DNA of 62,811 nt, taken from the NCBI GenBank assembly GCA_964434165.1, contig CAYSUS010000044.1, positions 1 through 62,811 on the forward strand, in the 5' to 3' direction. The stretch's first letter is position 1. Every line of letters starts with the position of its first letter. Source of the stretch: CAYSUS01 sp964434165 (lineage in GTDB: Bacteria > Planctomycetota > Planctomycetia > Pirellulales > Thermoguttaceae). Of this stretch, positions 18,934 through 27,486 are shown one piece after another. The position numbers and the translations under genes were made by a program. The notes beneath the pieces are model-generated. The model worked only from the letters and a program-made list of their open reading frames with translations. It did no database searches and was not told the DNA's origin.

Positions 18934-19165
18934 GGCCGTCTCTCAACCACTGTTGCAGCAGGTTCTGTGACGGTTCTCGCCCCGGGGAATCCGACCTCGT
19001 AGGGCAGGAACTCCGGCAAGCATTCTAATGCTTACGCAGGTTGGGCGGAATGCGTATTCGGGCTGGACTCTGGGGGATGGGGGCGGGCTGAGGAGGCGTG
19101 GAGTAAGCGTGGCTTGACCACCCGCGCGGCCAAGTGGCTCAACTCGTTTGCGATCAGGACTGGAC

Positions 19166-19195
19166 TTGACCCCTCCCCCACCCAACCGCTATCGT
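19166..19195 (+). promoter_or_regulatory. Possible sigma-70-type promoter for the 19.2-24.6 kb operon
   Basis: TTGACC (19166-19171) and TATCGT (19190-19195) are separated by 18 bases and lie 50 bases before the amidotransferase ATG, in the 312-base gap between divergent genes. The match is moderate (5/6 and 4/6). An AGGGGG ribosome-binding site precedes the ATG. Nothing else is recognisable in this gap. Confidence 0.3.
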
Positions 19196-19245
19196 CTCCC
19201 GACGCCATGAGGCGGAACTCGATCTAAACAGCATCAGGGGGCGCT

Positions 19246-20547
19246 ATGACCGTCACCGAGTCGCATTCCCGCGGGCAAAGCAAGCCCTTCGCGGAAGATC
19301 GCCACACCGGATCGTGGGAGAACCGCTCCCGCGATTCTGTGCGAACCTGCTCCCGCTGTGTCTCCGACACCACTCTGGGGCAGTCCATCTCGTTTGACGA
19401 AGACGGGGTGTGCAACTTCTGCAGATTGCACGACATACTCGATGAGATGTACCCTCTCAACGAGCAGGGGAGTGCACAACTCGAGCGGCTGGTTTCCAGA
19501 ATCAAGAAGGCTGGGCGCGGTCGCAAGTACGATTGCGTGGTCGGTGTCAGCGGTGGGCGCGATAGCACCTTCCTGATGTACCGCGCGGTCCAGCTGGGTC
19601 TGCGCCCCATCGCCGTGCATTTCGATAACAGTTGGAACTCGGACATTGCCGTCACGAATATCAAGCGGGCCTGCAGCGCGCTGAACGTGGATTTGCACAC
19701 GATCGTCGCCGACTGGGAGGAGTTCAAGGATCTGCAGGTCGCCTTCTTGGAGGCGTCGGTGCCTGAAGCCGAGATTCCGACCGATGTAGCCATCGGCGGG
19801 GCGCTCTATAGTGTCGCCGCACAGGAAGGCATCAAGCACATCCTGCTGGGGCATTCATTTCGCACGGAGAGCATATGCCCCATCGATTGGACGTACATGG
19901 ATGGTCGATACGTCCGTGCGGTTCAGAGGCGGTTCGGGACGATTTCTCCGACCACGGTTCCCACGTTGACGATCGGCCGTTTTCTCTACCACCGATTGGT
20001 GCGCGGTATCAAAGCCGTGCCATTTCTCTACCTCCTCCACTACTCCCACGGCGCGGCACAGGAAATCCTGGAACGCGAGTTGGGGTGGCAGTATTACGGC
20101 GGACATCATCACGAGTCGCGGTACACCCACTTCTTCCAGTCGTACTACCTGCCGCGCAAGTTCGGGTTCGACAAGCGGAAGCTTGAGTACTCCGCGCTGA
20201 TTCGGTCCGGCCAGATGACTCGCGACGACGCGCTTCGGGAAATCCAGGAGACGCCGTATCCCTTCGACGAGGAACTGGTGGACTTCTGCCTGAAGAAGCT
20301 GGGCCTTTCGCGGGAACGATTCGAGCGGATCATGGCGGCCAAGCCGAAGTCGTTTCGGGATTACCCGACGTACTATCCGCTTCTGCAGAAGTTCGAACCG
20401 CTGCTCAGGATCGGGGCGCAACTCGGCCTGATTCATCCGATCATGTACTACAAGTTTTTCTCCGCGAAAGCCTTCGCGATCGGCGCTCGGAGGCCTGCGA
20501 CAACGGCTTTCCCCGCCTCCCCGTCCCAAATCGAGAAGGCGGCCTAG
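19246..20547 (+). CDS. wbpG: N-acetyl sugar amidotransferase, WbpG/PseA type (copy 1)
   Basis: This 433-residue cytoplasmic enzyme is predicted to convert an N-acetyl group on a nucleotide sugar to an acetamidino group, using ammonia delivered by HisH/HisF-type partners. Two zinc-type CxxC pairs are visible (Cys35/Cys38 and Cys56/Cys59), followed by the PP-loop ATP-pyrophosphatase motif VSGGRDST at 101-108. The family (WbpG of P. aeruginosa, PseA of Campylobacter) is well matched along its length (VHFDNSWNSDIAV, KFGFDKRKLEYSALI). Matching hisH and hisF paralogues lie 4 kb away on the opposite strand. A second copy is at 51381. Confidence 0.85.
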   Translation: MTVTESHSRGQSKPFAEDRHTGSWENRSRDSVRTCSRCVSDTTLGQSISFDEDGVCNFCRLHDILDEMYPLNEQGSAQLERLVSRIKKAGRGRKYDCVVGVSGGRDSTFLMYRAVQLGLRPIAVHFDNSWNSDIAVTNIKRACSALNVDLHTIVADWEEFKDLQVAFLEASVPEAEIPTDVAIGGALYSVAAQEGIKHILLGHSFRTESICPIDWTYMDGRYVRAVQRRFGTISPTTVPTLTIGRFLYHRLVRGIKAVPFLYLLHYSHGAAQEILERELGWQYYGGHHHESRYTHFFQSYYLPRKFGFDKRKLEYSALIRSGQMTRDDALREIQETPYPFDEELVDFCLKKLGLSRERFERIMAAKPKSFRDYPTYYPLLQKFEPLLRIGAQLGLIHPIMYYKFFSAKAFAIGARRPATTAFPASPSQIEKAA

Positions 20548-20597
20548 GCGGAGAAGAGACGAATCTCGCAAGGAAGGCGTTGGCCCAGCGCGCCCAC

Positions 20598-20604
20598 GGA
20601 GGGG
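20598..20604 (+). promoter_or_regulatory. Ribosome-binding site that decides the FemAB start
   Basis: GGAGGGG lies five bases before the GTG at 20610 and inside the longer TTG-started frame, arguing for the internal start. Confidence 0.55.
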
Positions 20605-20609
20605 TCCTC

Positions 20610-21635
20610 GTGGAGATCGATATCCTTCGGCCCGATGAAGAGCGGCTTTGGGACGCCTACGTGCGTTCAAACCCAAGAGGCACGCTGTATCATCTGACCG
20701 CTTGGCGGCGCGCGATCGATCGGGCCTACGGACTCCAGAGCAGGTTCCTTGTCGCACGAGTCGCCGGAGAGATCGCAGGGGTGCTTCCCGTGTACTTCCA
20801 GCACGGCCTTCTGGGAGGCCGGAAAGCCGTGTCGGTCCCCTACGCACCCTACGGAGGAGTCTGCGCGTCGGAGGAGGACGTGGCGCGCGGCTTGCTCGAT
20901 GCCGCTCGTCGAATCCAGGTGGAGCGAGGAAGCCGTTATCTGGAACTGCGGCACGCCAGCTCTTGGCCGTTCATTGAGACGGACGACGCGGGTTACGTGA
21001 CCTACATCCTGGATCTTCCCAGCGATCCGGAAGAACTATGGAAGGGCTTCGGACCCAAGGTCCGAAACCAGACACGAAAAGCGCAGAAGGCAGGACTGGA
21101 GTGCCTTCTAGGCACGGAACACCTGGATGAATTCTACGGTGTGTATGCCGAACACATGCGCGACCTGGGGTCGCCTGCACATGGCCGCGATTTCTTCGCT
21201 GCAGTCGCGAACGAGTACGCTGGCGACGTTGAGGTGTTCGTCGTGCGTCATCAAGGTCGCGCAGTGGGCGGGATGGTTGCCGTAGCGTTCGAAGGCGTCA
21301 TGAACGACCTGTGGGCCTGCAGTCTTCGCCGTTACTTCGACTCTTGCCCAAACAACCTGCTGTACTGGTCCGCCTTGGAGCACTGCTGCCAGCGCGGATT
21401 CGCTCGATTCGATTTCGGTCGAAGCACCGACATTTCGGGGACGGCGCGATTCAAGGCGCAATGGAATGCACAGCCGCTTCCACTTCAATACTGTCGGTGG
21501 GAGCGATTCGTCGCGAATCCCGTCGCGTACGCCCGCGATGACGAGAAGCTCCAGATGGCGTCACGACTCTGGAGACGAATGCCCCTGTGGGTGACGCGCC
21601 TGATGGGACCGGGCATTCGTAAGCGCGTCGCGTAA
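20610..21635 (+). CDS. FemAB/GNAT-fold acyltransferase, XrtA-associated type
   Basis: The start is taken as GTG at 20610 because GGAGGGG (20598-20604) sits five bases upstream; a TTG at 20580 would add ten residues. The protein has 341 residues and two related GNAT-like halves. The pattern NPRGTLYHLTAWRRAIDRAYG, then VPYAPYGGV and a second half ending FDFGRSTDISGTARFKAQW is that of FemAB-like proteins found with exosortase A (XrtA) exopolysaccharide loci. These proteins are presumed to add aminoacyl or acyl groups to amino sugars or peptides; the substrate is unknown. The gene follows the amidotransferase closely. Confidence 0.75.
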   Translation: MEIDILRPDEERLWDAYVRSNPRGTLYHLTAWRRAIDRAYGLQSRFLVARVAGEIAGVLPVYFQHGLLGGRKAVSVPYAPYGGVCASEEDVARGLLDAARRIQVERGSRYLELRHASSWPFIETDDAGYVTYILDLPSDPEELWKGFGPKVRNQTRKAQKAGLECLLGTEHLDEFYGVYAEHMRDLGSPAHGRDFFAAVANEYAGDVEVFVVRHQGRAVGGMVAVAFEGVMNDLWACSLRRYFDSCPNNLLYWSALEHCCQRGFARFDFGRSTDISGTARFKAQWNAQPLPLQYCRWERFVANPVAYARDDEKLQMASRLWRRMPLWVTRLMGPGIRKRVA

Positions 21636-21711
21636 GCTCAGTCCGCAGCTCAAACGCGGTTACCTTCGCCGCTCAAGCAATCCGCAGGCCTGTCGCCCGC
21701 GGATAACGAGG

Positions 21712-22701
21712 ATGACAACCCCGCCACCGAATTCACCAGACGACCAGATGCGCGGTGCCGAGGGGCCACCCCTCAGCGGGGCACATCTGGTCGTCTCCGT
21801 GGACCTCGACGAGTGGTATCACTGCCGCTGGGCCACGGGATCGAAGAGATCGAGATGGCCTGACACGAAGGTGTTCTTCAAGGACTACTACCGCACTACC
21901 TGCCCGCGCGGAGAGTTGGTGGCGCCGACCCATCGGGTCCTCGACCTCCTGGACGAGTTTGGAGTTCGTGCGACGTTCTTCGTGCTAGGCGAGGTCGCCG
22001 GATACTACCCCGAACTCGTCCGACAAATCCACCAGCGGGGCCACGAGATTGCCTGCCACGGAATGCGGCACGTGGATCTGGGACTGCTATCGCACGACCA
22101 GTTCGTGGAGGAACTCGGACTCGCCAAGGCTCGATTGGAGCAGACGGTCGGGGAGGCCGTAGTCGGCTATCGCGCCCCGAATCTGATCATCGAGCCGTGG
22201 GTGATGGATGTCTTGGAGGAACTGGAATTCCGATACGATTCCTCCGTATGTCCGTCGCGCAAGCTTCTTGGGAAGTACGGGGGCATGCATCGGGCCCCGC
22301 AGAACCCGTATCGGCTCTCGCGCGGAAGCCTCTCGGAGCCCGGCAATCGCGCGTTAACAGAACTCCCCATCGCGTCCTTCCCGCTTGTGCGCATACCGGC
22401 AGCCACCGGGATCATGACGCGCGTGGTGGGGCGCTGGTGGGCGGAAATCGCCTTGAGGTGCGCCCTGCGAACCGGACCTGCCGTGTACTACTTCCATCCT
22501 TACGAGATTGCGGCCCCGCCGAAACTCCACGGCCTGAGTTTGCGCACACGCCTCTTCTTGCGACGCACCGGTCCCTGGCTGGAGCATGCGCTGCGTGCGA
22601 TTCTAGAAAGGACCAACGCGCCGACGATGACGGCGCGAGACTTGGTGTCCTGGCTGGAAGGGCAAAACGCGGTTCCGCCCGCCTTCCGCGAAGCAGCGTG
22701 A
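21712..22701 (+). CDS. Polysaccharide deacetylase family protein (NodB homology domain)
   Basis: The 329-residue protein has the NodB motifs in order: the DxD-type motif 1 in VVSVDLDEWYH (29-39), motif 2 HEIACHGMRHVDL with its two metal histidines, motif 3 in VVGYRAPNLIIE, and a late YYFHPYEI. It resembles the XrtA/PEP-CTERM locus-type deacetylases, which have the same DEWYH start. These are metal-dependent enzymes that remove N-acetyl groups from sugars. No signal peptide is evident, so it is probably cytoplasmic and acts on a lipid-linked or nucleotide-linked intermediate. It is co-directional with its neighbours. Confidence 0.85.
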   Translation: MTTPPPNSPDDQMRGAEGPPLSGAHLVVSVDLDEWYHCRWATGSKRSRWPDTKVFFKDYYRTTCPRGELVAPTHRVLDLLDEFGVRATFFVLGEVAGYYPELVRQIHQRGHEIACHGMRHVDLGLLSHDQFVEELGLAKARLEQTVGEAVVGYRAPNLIIEPWVMDVLEELEFRYDSSVCPSRKLLGKYGGMHRAPQNPYRLSRGSLSEPGNRALTELPIASFPLVRIPAATGIMTRVVGRWWAEIALRCALRTGPAVYYFHPYEIAAPPKLHGLSLRTRLFLRRTGPWLEHALRAILERTNAPTMTARDLVSWLEGQNAVPPAFREAA

Positions 22702-22741
22702 AGAGAGAACGGCATCCGATCACCCACGGAGCGTTACCTGC

Positions 22742-23263
22742 ATGAACAGGCGCAACCGCATGCGAGAGCTTGCCGGCAAGGCCTTTCGCGTCCTCGCGCG
22801 CTATCTGGCGGTATTCTGCGTCCTCGCCCCCTTGCGGCACTGGTTGCTAAGGCGCTCGGGCATCTCGATCGGCCGCAAGGCCTACGTGAATCTCGGATTC
22901 GCACCGTCGGACGGATACGCGCCCGGACTGATCGTCATCGAAGATGAGGTGGCGATCGGCCCGAACGTCTGCCTGATCGCGGTCTCGCATCCGAACCACT
23001 CCTTCATCGGGCGGGAGTACGACGTGGCCAAGACGGGGCCCGTGGTCGTGCGAAAGGGGGCGTGGTTGGGGGCGAACGTGGTTGTCCTCCCGGGGGTCGT
23101 CATAGGAACGGGTGCGATTGTCGGGGCGGGCTCCGTCGTGACCCGAAGCGTGCCGGACTTCGCCATCATGGTGGGATCGCCGGCGCGGCAGATCGGCGAC
23201 GTCCGCTGCAAGGCAAGAAGAGGCGAGACCGCGAGTCGCTCCCAGACCGAAAACGCGGCTTGA
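22742..23263 (+). CDS. Left-handed beta-helix acyltransferase (hexapeptide repeat)
   Basis: The product has 173 residues. After a basic and hydrophobic N-terminus (about residues 17-34), hexapeptide-type repeats run from about 40 to 155: SGISIGRKAYVN, VIEDEVAIGPNVCLI, VVVRKGAWLGANVVVLPGVV, IGTGAIVGAGSVV. A histidine in the SHPNH segment could be catalytic, as in LacA/WcaF-type O-acetyltransferases. It probably O-acetylates a sugar of the repeat unit. It lies 40 bases after the deacetylase gene and 8 bases before the flippase start. Confidence 0.8.
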   Translation: MNRRNRMRELAGKAFRVLARYLAVFCVLAPLRHWLLRRSGISIGRKAYVNLGFAPSDGYAPGLIVIEDEVAIGPNVCLIAVSHPNHSFIGREYDVAKTGPVVVRKGAWLGANVVVLPGVVIGTGAIVGAGSVVTRSVPDFAIMVGSPARQIGDVRCKARRGETASRSQTENAA

Positions 23264-23271
23264 TTCTGCGA

Positions 23272-24585
23272 ATGCACCCGAAGGTCCAACACGAACGACG
23301 TTCCGTGCTCGGGCTGCTCTCGAGAATCCGTGCCAGCAAATTCGCCACGGACGTCGCCTGGAATCTCGTGACGTACGGGATCCTCGGGGCAAGCGGCCTC
23401 CTCCTGAGCACGATCATTGGCGGCGTGTACGGCATGGAGGCGATGGGCATCTTCCGGCAGGTGTTCGCGGCTTTCATCCTTGTCTCGCAGCTAAACGTCC
23501 TAGGCCTTCACTTCTCGGTGACGAAGCACGTCGCTGAATTCTCGGGCGACAGGAACGTCTGTTGTCAAATCATCACGGCCGCCCTTCTTCTGACGGCTAC
23601 TGTCTCTGGCGTCGTGACCGTCCTGGCCATACCCGGCGCCGACTGGCTGGGATGGGCCATGGACAGCGAAGGAGTGCGCACAGGCTGGCTTTGCGCGCTT
23701 CCCGGGCTCTTCTTCTTCGCCATCAACAAGGTCCAACTCGCCGCGTTGAACGGCTTCCGGCTGATGAAGGCGTTCGGAGCCGGGCAGGCCGTGCGGTATG
23801 TCCTGCTGGTGCTTATGCTGCTCGGCTGCATTGTCACGGGAGTTCCGGGGGCGCATCTCCCGATCATCCTCAGCGGCACGGAGATCGTGCTGTTTCTGAT
23901 ACTCTTTGCGCACACGCGGAGGTTCTTCCAGCTTGCCGCCATCCGCAAGTGCGGATCCTGGGTGAAGCGACACGCCGTCTTCGGCGTGAAGGGGATGGTC
24001 AGCGGAGCACTGACCGAACTGAATGCCACGGCGGACCTTCTGATCTTGGGGCTCTTCTGCAGCGATGCCGTGGTAGGCGTCTACGGAATGGCCTCCATCA
24101 TCGTTGAAGGGATTGCCGAACTGAGCATGATTCTGCGGTACAACCTGAACCCACTTCTCACCAAGTTCATCGCCCAGCGGGAAAGCAAGCAGCTCGAGGG
24201 CCTCATTCGACGGGGGAAGCGACTGTTCTTCTCCGCGTCGGTTGGAATGGGAATCGTCGCGCTGGCAGCCTTCCCTCCGTTCGTCTACTTCCTTCTTCGT
24301 CGTCCGGAGTTCATTGCCGGCTTCGCTCCCTTTGCGATCCTCATTCTCGGCTACGTGCTCCGATCGGGTTACGCGCCCTTCGGTATGATCTTCATCCAGG
24401 CCGGGTACCCAGGGATCCACTCCTGGATGATCGCCTTGACCGTGATGTGCAACATCCTCCTCAATCTGCTGCTAATCCCGGTGCTCGGCATGGTTGGCGC
24501 TGCGGTCGCCACGGGCGCGGCCTACCTGGTCTCCATCGCGTTCCTGAAAGTCTTCGCATGGAGGCTCCTGGCGATCCGCATGTAG
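23272..24585 (+). CDS. Wzx-type flippase / polysaccharide exporter (copy 1)
   Basis: Read from the ATG at 23272 the protein has 437 residues and about twelve hydrophobic helices throughout (first one around SKFATDVAWNLVTYGILGASG, last around GAAVATGAAYLVSIAFLKVF). This is the MATE/MVF-like plan of Wzx and O-antigen translocases. It would flip an undecaprenyl-diphosphate-linked oligosaccharide across the inner membrane. A longer frame upstream overlaps the acyltransferase gene and is not protein-like. A second flippase is at 48350. Confidence 0.8.
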   Translation: MHPKVQHERRSVLGLLSRIRASKFATDVAWNLVTYGILGASGLLLSTIIGGVYGMEAMGIFRQVFAAFILVSQLNVLGLHFSVTKHVAEFSGDRNVCCQIITAALLLTATVSGVVTVLAIPGADWLGWAMDSEGVRTGWLCALPGLFFFAINKVQLAALNGFRLMKAFGAGQAVRYVLLVLMLLGCIVTGVPGAHLPIILSGTEIVLFLILFAHTRRFFQLAAIRKCGSWVKRHAVFGVKGMVSGALTELNATADLLILGLFCSDAVVGVYGMASIIVEGIAELSMILRYNLNPLLTKFIAQRESKQLEGLIRRGKRLFFSASVGMGIVALAAFPPFVYFLLRRPEFIAGFAPFAILILGYVLRSGYAPFGMIFIQAGYPGIHSWMIALTVMCNILLNLLLIPVLGMVGAAVATGAAYLVSIAFLKVFAWRLLAIRM

Positions 24586-24597
24586 GCGGACCAGGAT

Positions 24598-25365
24598 TCA
24601 GGCAGCCTCGCCCCGCAAGCCGACCAGCTGCTCGGGCGCGGGAAAACTGATCAGAACGGCCCGCCGCGGCCCGTGCAGTACGAAGATGCTGCCGGCGGCG
24701 ACCGCTGAAGCCCCGGCCGCTGCGGCGCGTTCGAAATCGTCGACGCCCCGTGCCCCACCGCACGCGATCACCGGGATCTCGACCGCCTCGCTCACCTGGC
24801 GTACCAGTTCCAGGTCGTAACCGGTCAGCATCCCGTCGCGATCGACGTTGTTCAGAAGGACCTCTCCGGCCCCGAGGGCCTCGAGGTGACGGGCATAAGC
24901 GGGCGCGTCCCAAGAAGTCCTCTTCCGGCCGCAACGGGTGACCACGCGCTGTTGGCCGAAGAAGGTGCGCTTGACGTCGATGGAGACGACAACGCTCTGG
25001 CTGCCGAACAGCTTGGATGCCTCCTCCACGAATCCTGGATTCTCCGCCGCGCACGTGTTCACAATGATCTTCTCACAGCCCAGGCCGAGAATCCGTCGCG
25101 CATCGTCCAGGTTGCGAATGCCGCCGCCATAGCTGACCGGCATGAAGCACTCGCTGGTCAACTGCTCCAGGAGCTTGAACGCCGGCCTGCGCCCTTTCAC
25201 GGTGGCGTCGATGTCCAGGACCGCGATCTCGTCGACTTCCTTCTCGTTGAAGATGCGTACGGTGTTGATCGCGTCCCCCAGGTAGACCGGCCGGCCGAAT
25301 CGCATCGTCTTGACGAAGCCGGTGTTTCTCAGCAGCAGGCAGGGAATCACGCGCGTCTGGAGCAT
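24598..25365 (-). CDS. hisF: HisF-type synthase subunit paralogue, amidination partner (copy 1)
   Basis: The 255-residue TIM-barrel protein aligns position for position with HisF (RVIPCLLLRNTGFVK at the N-terminus, SYGGGIRN, GSQSVVVSIDVKR, LLNNVDRDGMLTGYD, VIACGGARG). Asp130 of the HisF active site is kept, but the other catalytic residue, Asp11, is Leu11 (CLLL instead of CLDV). It is therefore unlikely to make imidazole glycerol phosphate and more likely serves as an ammonia conduit for WbpG. No other histidine genes are nearby. It is the last gene of a GT2-hisH-hisF operon, 50 bases after hisH. Confidence 0.85.
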   Translation of the reverse strand: MLQTRVIPCLLLRNTGFVKTMRFGRPVYLGDAINTVRIFNEKEVDEIAVLDIDATVKGRRPAFKLLEQLTSECFMPVSYGGGIRNLDDARRILGLGCEKIIVNTCAAENPGFVEEASKLFGSQSVVVSIDVKRTFFGQQRVVTRCGRKRTSWDAPAYARHLEALGAGEVLLNNVDRDGMLTGYDLELVRQVSEAVEIPVIACGGARGVDDFERAAAAGASAVAAGSIFVLHGPRRAVLISFPAPEQLVGLRGEAA

Positions 25366-25415
25366 CGTGGGTCTCGCTGAGGCCCTTCGGCGGGGACTTG
25401 CCGGAGGCCAAGGTT

Positions 25416-26087
25416 TCAGGCTGCTCGTGTCCTCGCGGACGTCTCGATGGGGGCCGCCTGCCGATCGGCTAGGAACTTGTGCGCGAACTGCCGCAGGAAG
25501 GCCATCCCGAACTGGTGGCTCTTCTCGGGATGAAACTGGCACCCCACGATGTTGCCGTGGAGCACGGCAGACGTGAAGTCGACCCCGTAGGAGGTGGTCG
25601 TGAGCACGTCGACCTCGTTCTGGCAACGGACGTGATACGAGTGCACGAAGTAGAAGCGGCGCGACGGCACGGCGTCCTCGAAGAACACCGAGGGCTTCTG
25701 GACGGCGACCGCATTCCAACCCATGTGCGGGACCTTTCGCCGGCGAGCCGAGTCGGGCATCCGGAATCGCACCGTCTGGGCATCGATCCACCCGAGCCCC
25801 GGCTTCTTTCCTTCCTCGCTGAAGCGCGAGAAGAGCTGCATCCCCAGGCAGATTCCCAGGATGGGAACCTTGTCCTGACGGACACGCCGGTCGAGGACGT
25901 CCAAGTATCCTCGCTGGCGCAGGTTAGAGATGCCTGCGTCGAACGCACCCACGCCAGGCAGGATCAGTTTGCTGGCAAGGAGGAGATCCTCGGGACCCTC
26001 GGAGATCCGAGCTTCGGCCCCCACCTTCTTGAGCATGTTAAGGATCGAGCCGAGGTTGCCCATTCCGTAGTCGATGACGACAATCAT
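25416..26087 (-). CDS. hisH: HisH-type glutamine amidotransferase, amidination partner (copy 1)
   Basis: This 223-residue class I glutamine amidotransferase has its triad at Cys80 (GICLGMQ), His186 and Glu188 (FHPEKSH). The oxyanion loop PGVGAFDAG is present. It would release ammonia from glutamine for the HisF/WbpG partners. The start ATG at 26087 lies 18 bases after the upstream GT2 gene. It is about 20 residues longer at the C-terminus than standard HisH. Confidence 0.85.
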   Translation of the reverse strand: MIVVIDYGMGNLGSILNMLKKVGAEARISEGPEDLLLASKLILPGVGAFDAGISNLRQRGYLDVLDRRVRQDKVPILGICLGMQLFSRFSEEGKKPGLGWIDAQTVRFRMPDSARRRKVPHMGWNAVAVQKPSVFFEDAVPSRRFYFVHSYHVRCQNEVDVLTTTSYGVDFTSAVLHGNIVGCQFHPEKSHQFGMAFLRQFAHKFLADRQAAPIETSARTRAA

Positions 26088-26105
26088 CTCCGGGTCCCCC
26101 GTCGA

Positions 26106-27266
26106 TCAAGCGGCCCGGCTGCTGTTTTCTGAAATGTGCCGCGCGGTCGCTTCCAGGATCTTCGGCAGCATCGGCCGGACGCGATCCTCGAATTCACTGC
26201 CGGCGCGTTCGGCCTGGTCCCACGCGATGTGGACGACGAGCCTCGCTTGGCCATCCCCAATGTGGACATCGTCGCCCGATGGGTTCTGCGACGAAAGAGA
26301 CGACGACCGCTCAACGGCCGCGGCGCGGTCCGCCGAATCCTTGTCGAACCACATCGCGAAGAAGAGCGACTGCATTCCAGCCGAAGCGCAGAAAAGCAGG
26401 GCCAGCGTCGTCATGGGCGGCGCGTAGCCGTCGCAATACCACCTCCAGAGAAGGTTCGCCGTCAGCGGACAACAGCAGGACACCAGGAAGAAGCCGAGCA
26501 GGTAGAAGAAGATCAGCGGGTGGAAGTCCCGCAGCACGTACTTCTCCTTGAGCCGCCAGAAGAACAGACGCACGAGCAGCCATCCGATGGTGAGTGTCAC
26601 CTTGGGGATGCTGATGCCTGATCTCTCACCGACGTTGTACACCGGCTTCATGTACACATCCGCCACGCGGAAGTGATGCACGTTGAGCTTGACGAGGAGG
26701 TCGTTCGGCTGGCCGTACCTCTTGTACATCGTGTCCCAGTCGATGGCACGCAAGGCCGCCTTGTTGATGGCCGTGTAGCCGTTCTGGGGATCGGCGATGT
26801 GCCAGTAACCCGACGCGATCTTGGTAAGCAGGGAGAGGACCGCGCTGCCGAAGAACCGGACCTTCGGCATCAGTTGGAAGACCTCGCCGTGCAGGAGGCG
26901 GTTTCCCTTCGTATAGTCCGCCTCGCCGTCGATGATGGGATCGAGCAGGGCCGGGAGGTTCTCCGGGTCCATCTGGCCGTCACCGGCCATCACCACGGCG
27001 ACGTCGAAATCCTGCTGGCAGGCCCACTTGTACCCCGTCGCGATGGCGGCTCCCACCCCCTGGTTCACCTCGTGCTGCAGCAAGAGGAGTCGATCGCCTT
27101 CTTGGTCCGCGTGCCGACGAACGACCGAAGCGGTGTCGTCGTGGCTGGCGTCATCAACGACGACAATCCGGTCCACGAAGTCCGGCATCGTCTCGATCAC
27201 GCGTCCGATCTGTGTCGCTTCGTTGTGGGCAGGGACTACCGCGACGACACTTGCCCGTCGATACAT
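26106..27266 (-). CDS. GT2 glycosyltransferase, dolichol-phosphate-sugar synthase type
   Basis: The 386-residue protein has a GT-A domain with VVAVVPAHNEA (8-18), IVVVDDASHDDT, and the metal-binding region VVMAGDGQMDP. NPQNGYTAI-like residues (DPQNGYTAINKAAL) follow, as in polyprenyl-phosphate glycosyltransferases. Two or three membrane helices occupy about 230-310. A polar tail of about 80 residues follows (SADRAAAVERSSSLSS onwards), which is unusual. It probably makes a polyprenyl-phosphate sugar or extends a lipid-linked glycan. It heads the operon with hisH and hisF. Confidence 0.8.
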   Translation of the reverse strand: MYRRASVVAVVPAHNEATQIGRVIETMPDFVDRIVVVDDASHDDTASVVRRHADQEGDRLLLLQHEVNQGVGAAIATGYKWACQQDFDVAVVMAGDGQMDPENLPALLDPIIDGEADYTKGNRLLHGEVFQLMPKVRFFGSAVLSLLTKIASGYWHIADPQNGYTAINKAALRAIDWDTMYKRYGQPNDLLVKLNVHHFRVADVYMKPVYNVGERSGISIPKVTLTIGWLLVRLFFWRLKEKYVLRDFHPLIFFYLLGFFLVSCCCPLTANLLWRWYCDGYAPPMTTLALLFCASAGMQSLFFAMWFDKDSADRAAAVERSSSLSSQNPSGDDVHIGDGQARLVVHIAWDQAERAGSEFEDRVRPMLPKILEATARHISENSSRAA

Positions 27267-27330
27267 CGTATTGTCAAATCCCGCGCTAGATGGGGTATAC
27301 GCAGCCTAGTCGTTCTCGTTAGGATGGCGA

Positions 27331-27359
27331 ATGGTATTTGCCTCCCGGCTCGGTGTCAA
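27331..27359 (-). promoter_or_regulatory. Likely sigma-70-type promoter of the GT2-hisH-hisF operon
   Basis: On the minus strand TTGACA (27359-27354) and TACCAT (27336-27331) are separated by 17 bases, giving a perfect -35 and a 4/6 -10 about 65 bases before the GT2 start codon. Confidence 0.4.
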
Positions 27360-27458
27360 TGGTACTTATGCAGGATAGCGCGGCCGTACTCCGGCGCTTA
27401 GGCAGCCCGCTGCGCAGCAGGCACTGAGCCTCGTGCCGAGGCACAACGATCCTCCGCC

Positions 27459-27476
27459 GGTGGGCTAGAGCCCACC
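27459..27476 (-). terminator. Hairpin downstream of the ankyrin gene
   Basis: GGTGGGC-TAGA-GCCCACC is a perfect 7-bp stem with a 4-base loop, about 10 bases after the stop of the minus-strand ankyrin gene. No T-tract follows, so termination strength is doubtful; it could also be a dispersed palindromic element. Confidence 0.4.
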
Positions 27477-27486
27477 CAAAGACGCT

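Noticed and set aside
24598..26087. HisF and HisH as histidine biosynthesis genes
   Set aside because: No other his genes are near, a WbpG-type amidotransferase is in the locus, and HisF Asp11 is missing.
27320..27345. Possible sigma-54 promoter (TGGCGAATGGTATTTGC)
   Set aside because: The GG and GC elements are 14 bases apart instead of 12, and the sequence lies on the wrong strand for the nearby operons.
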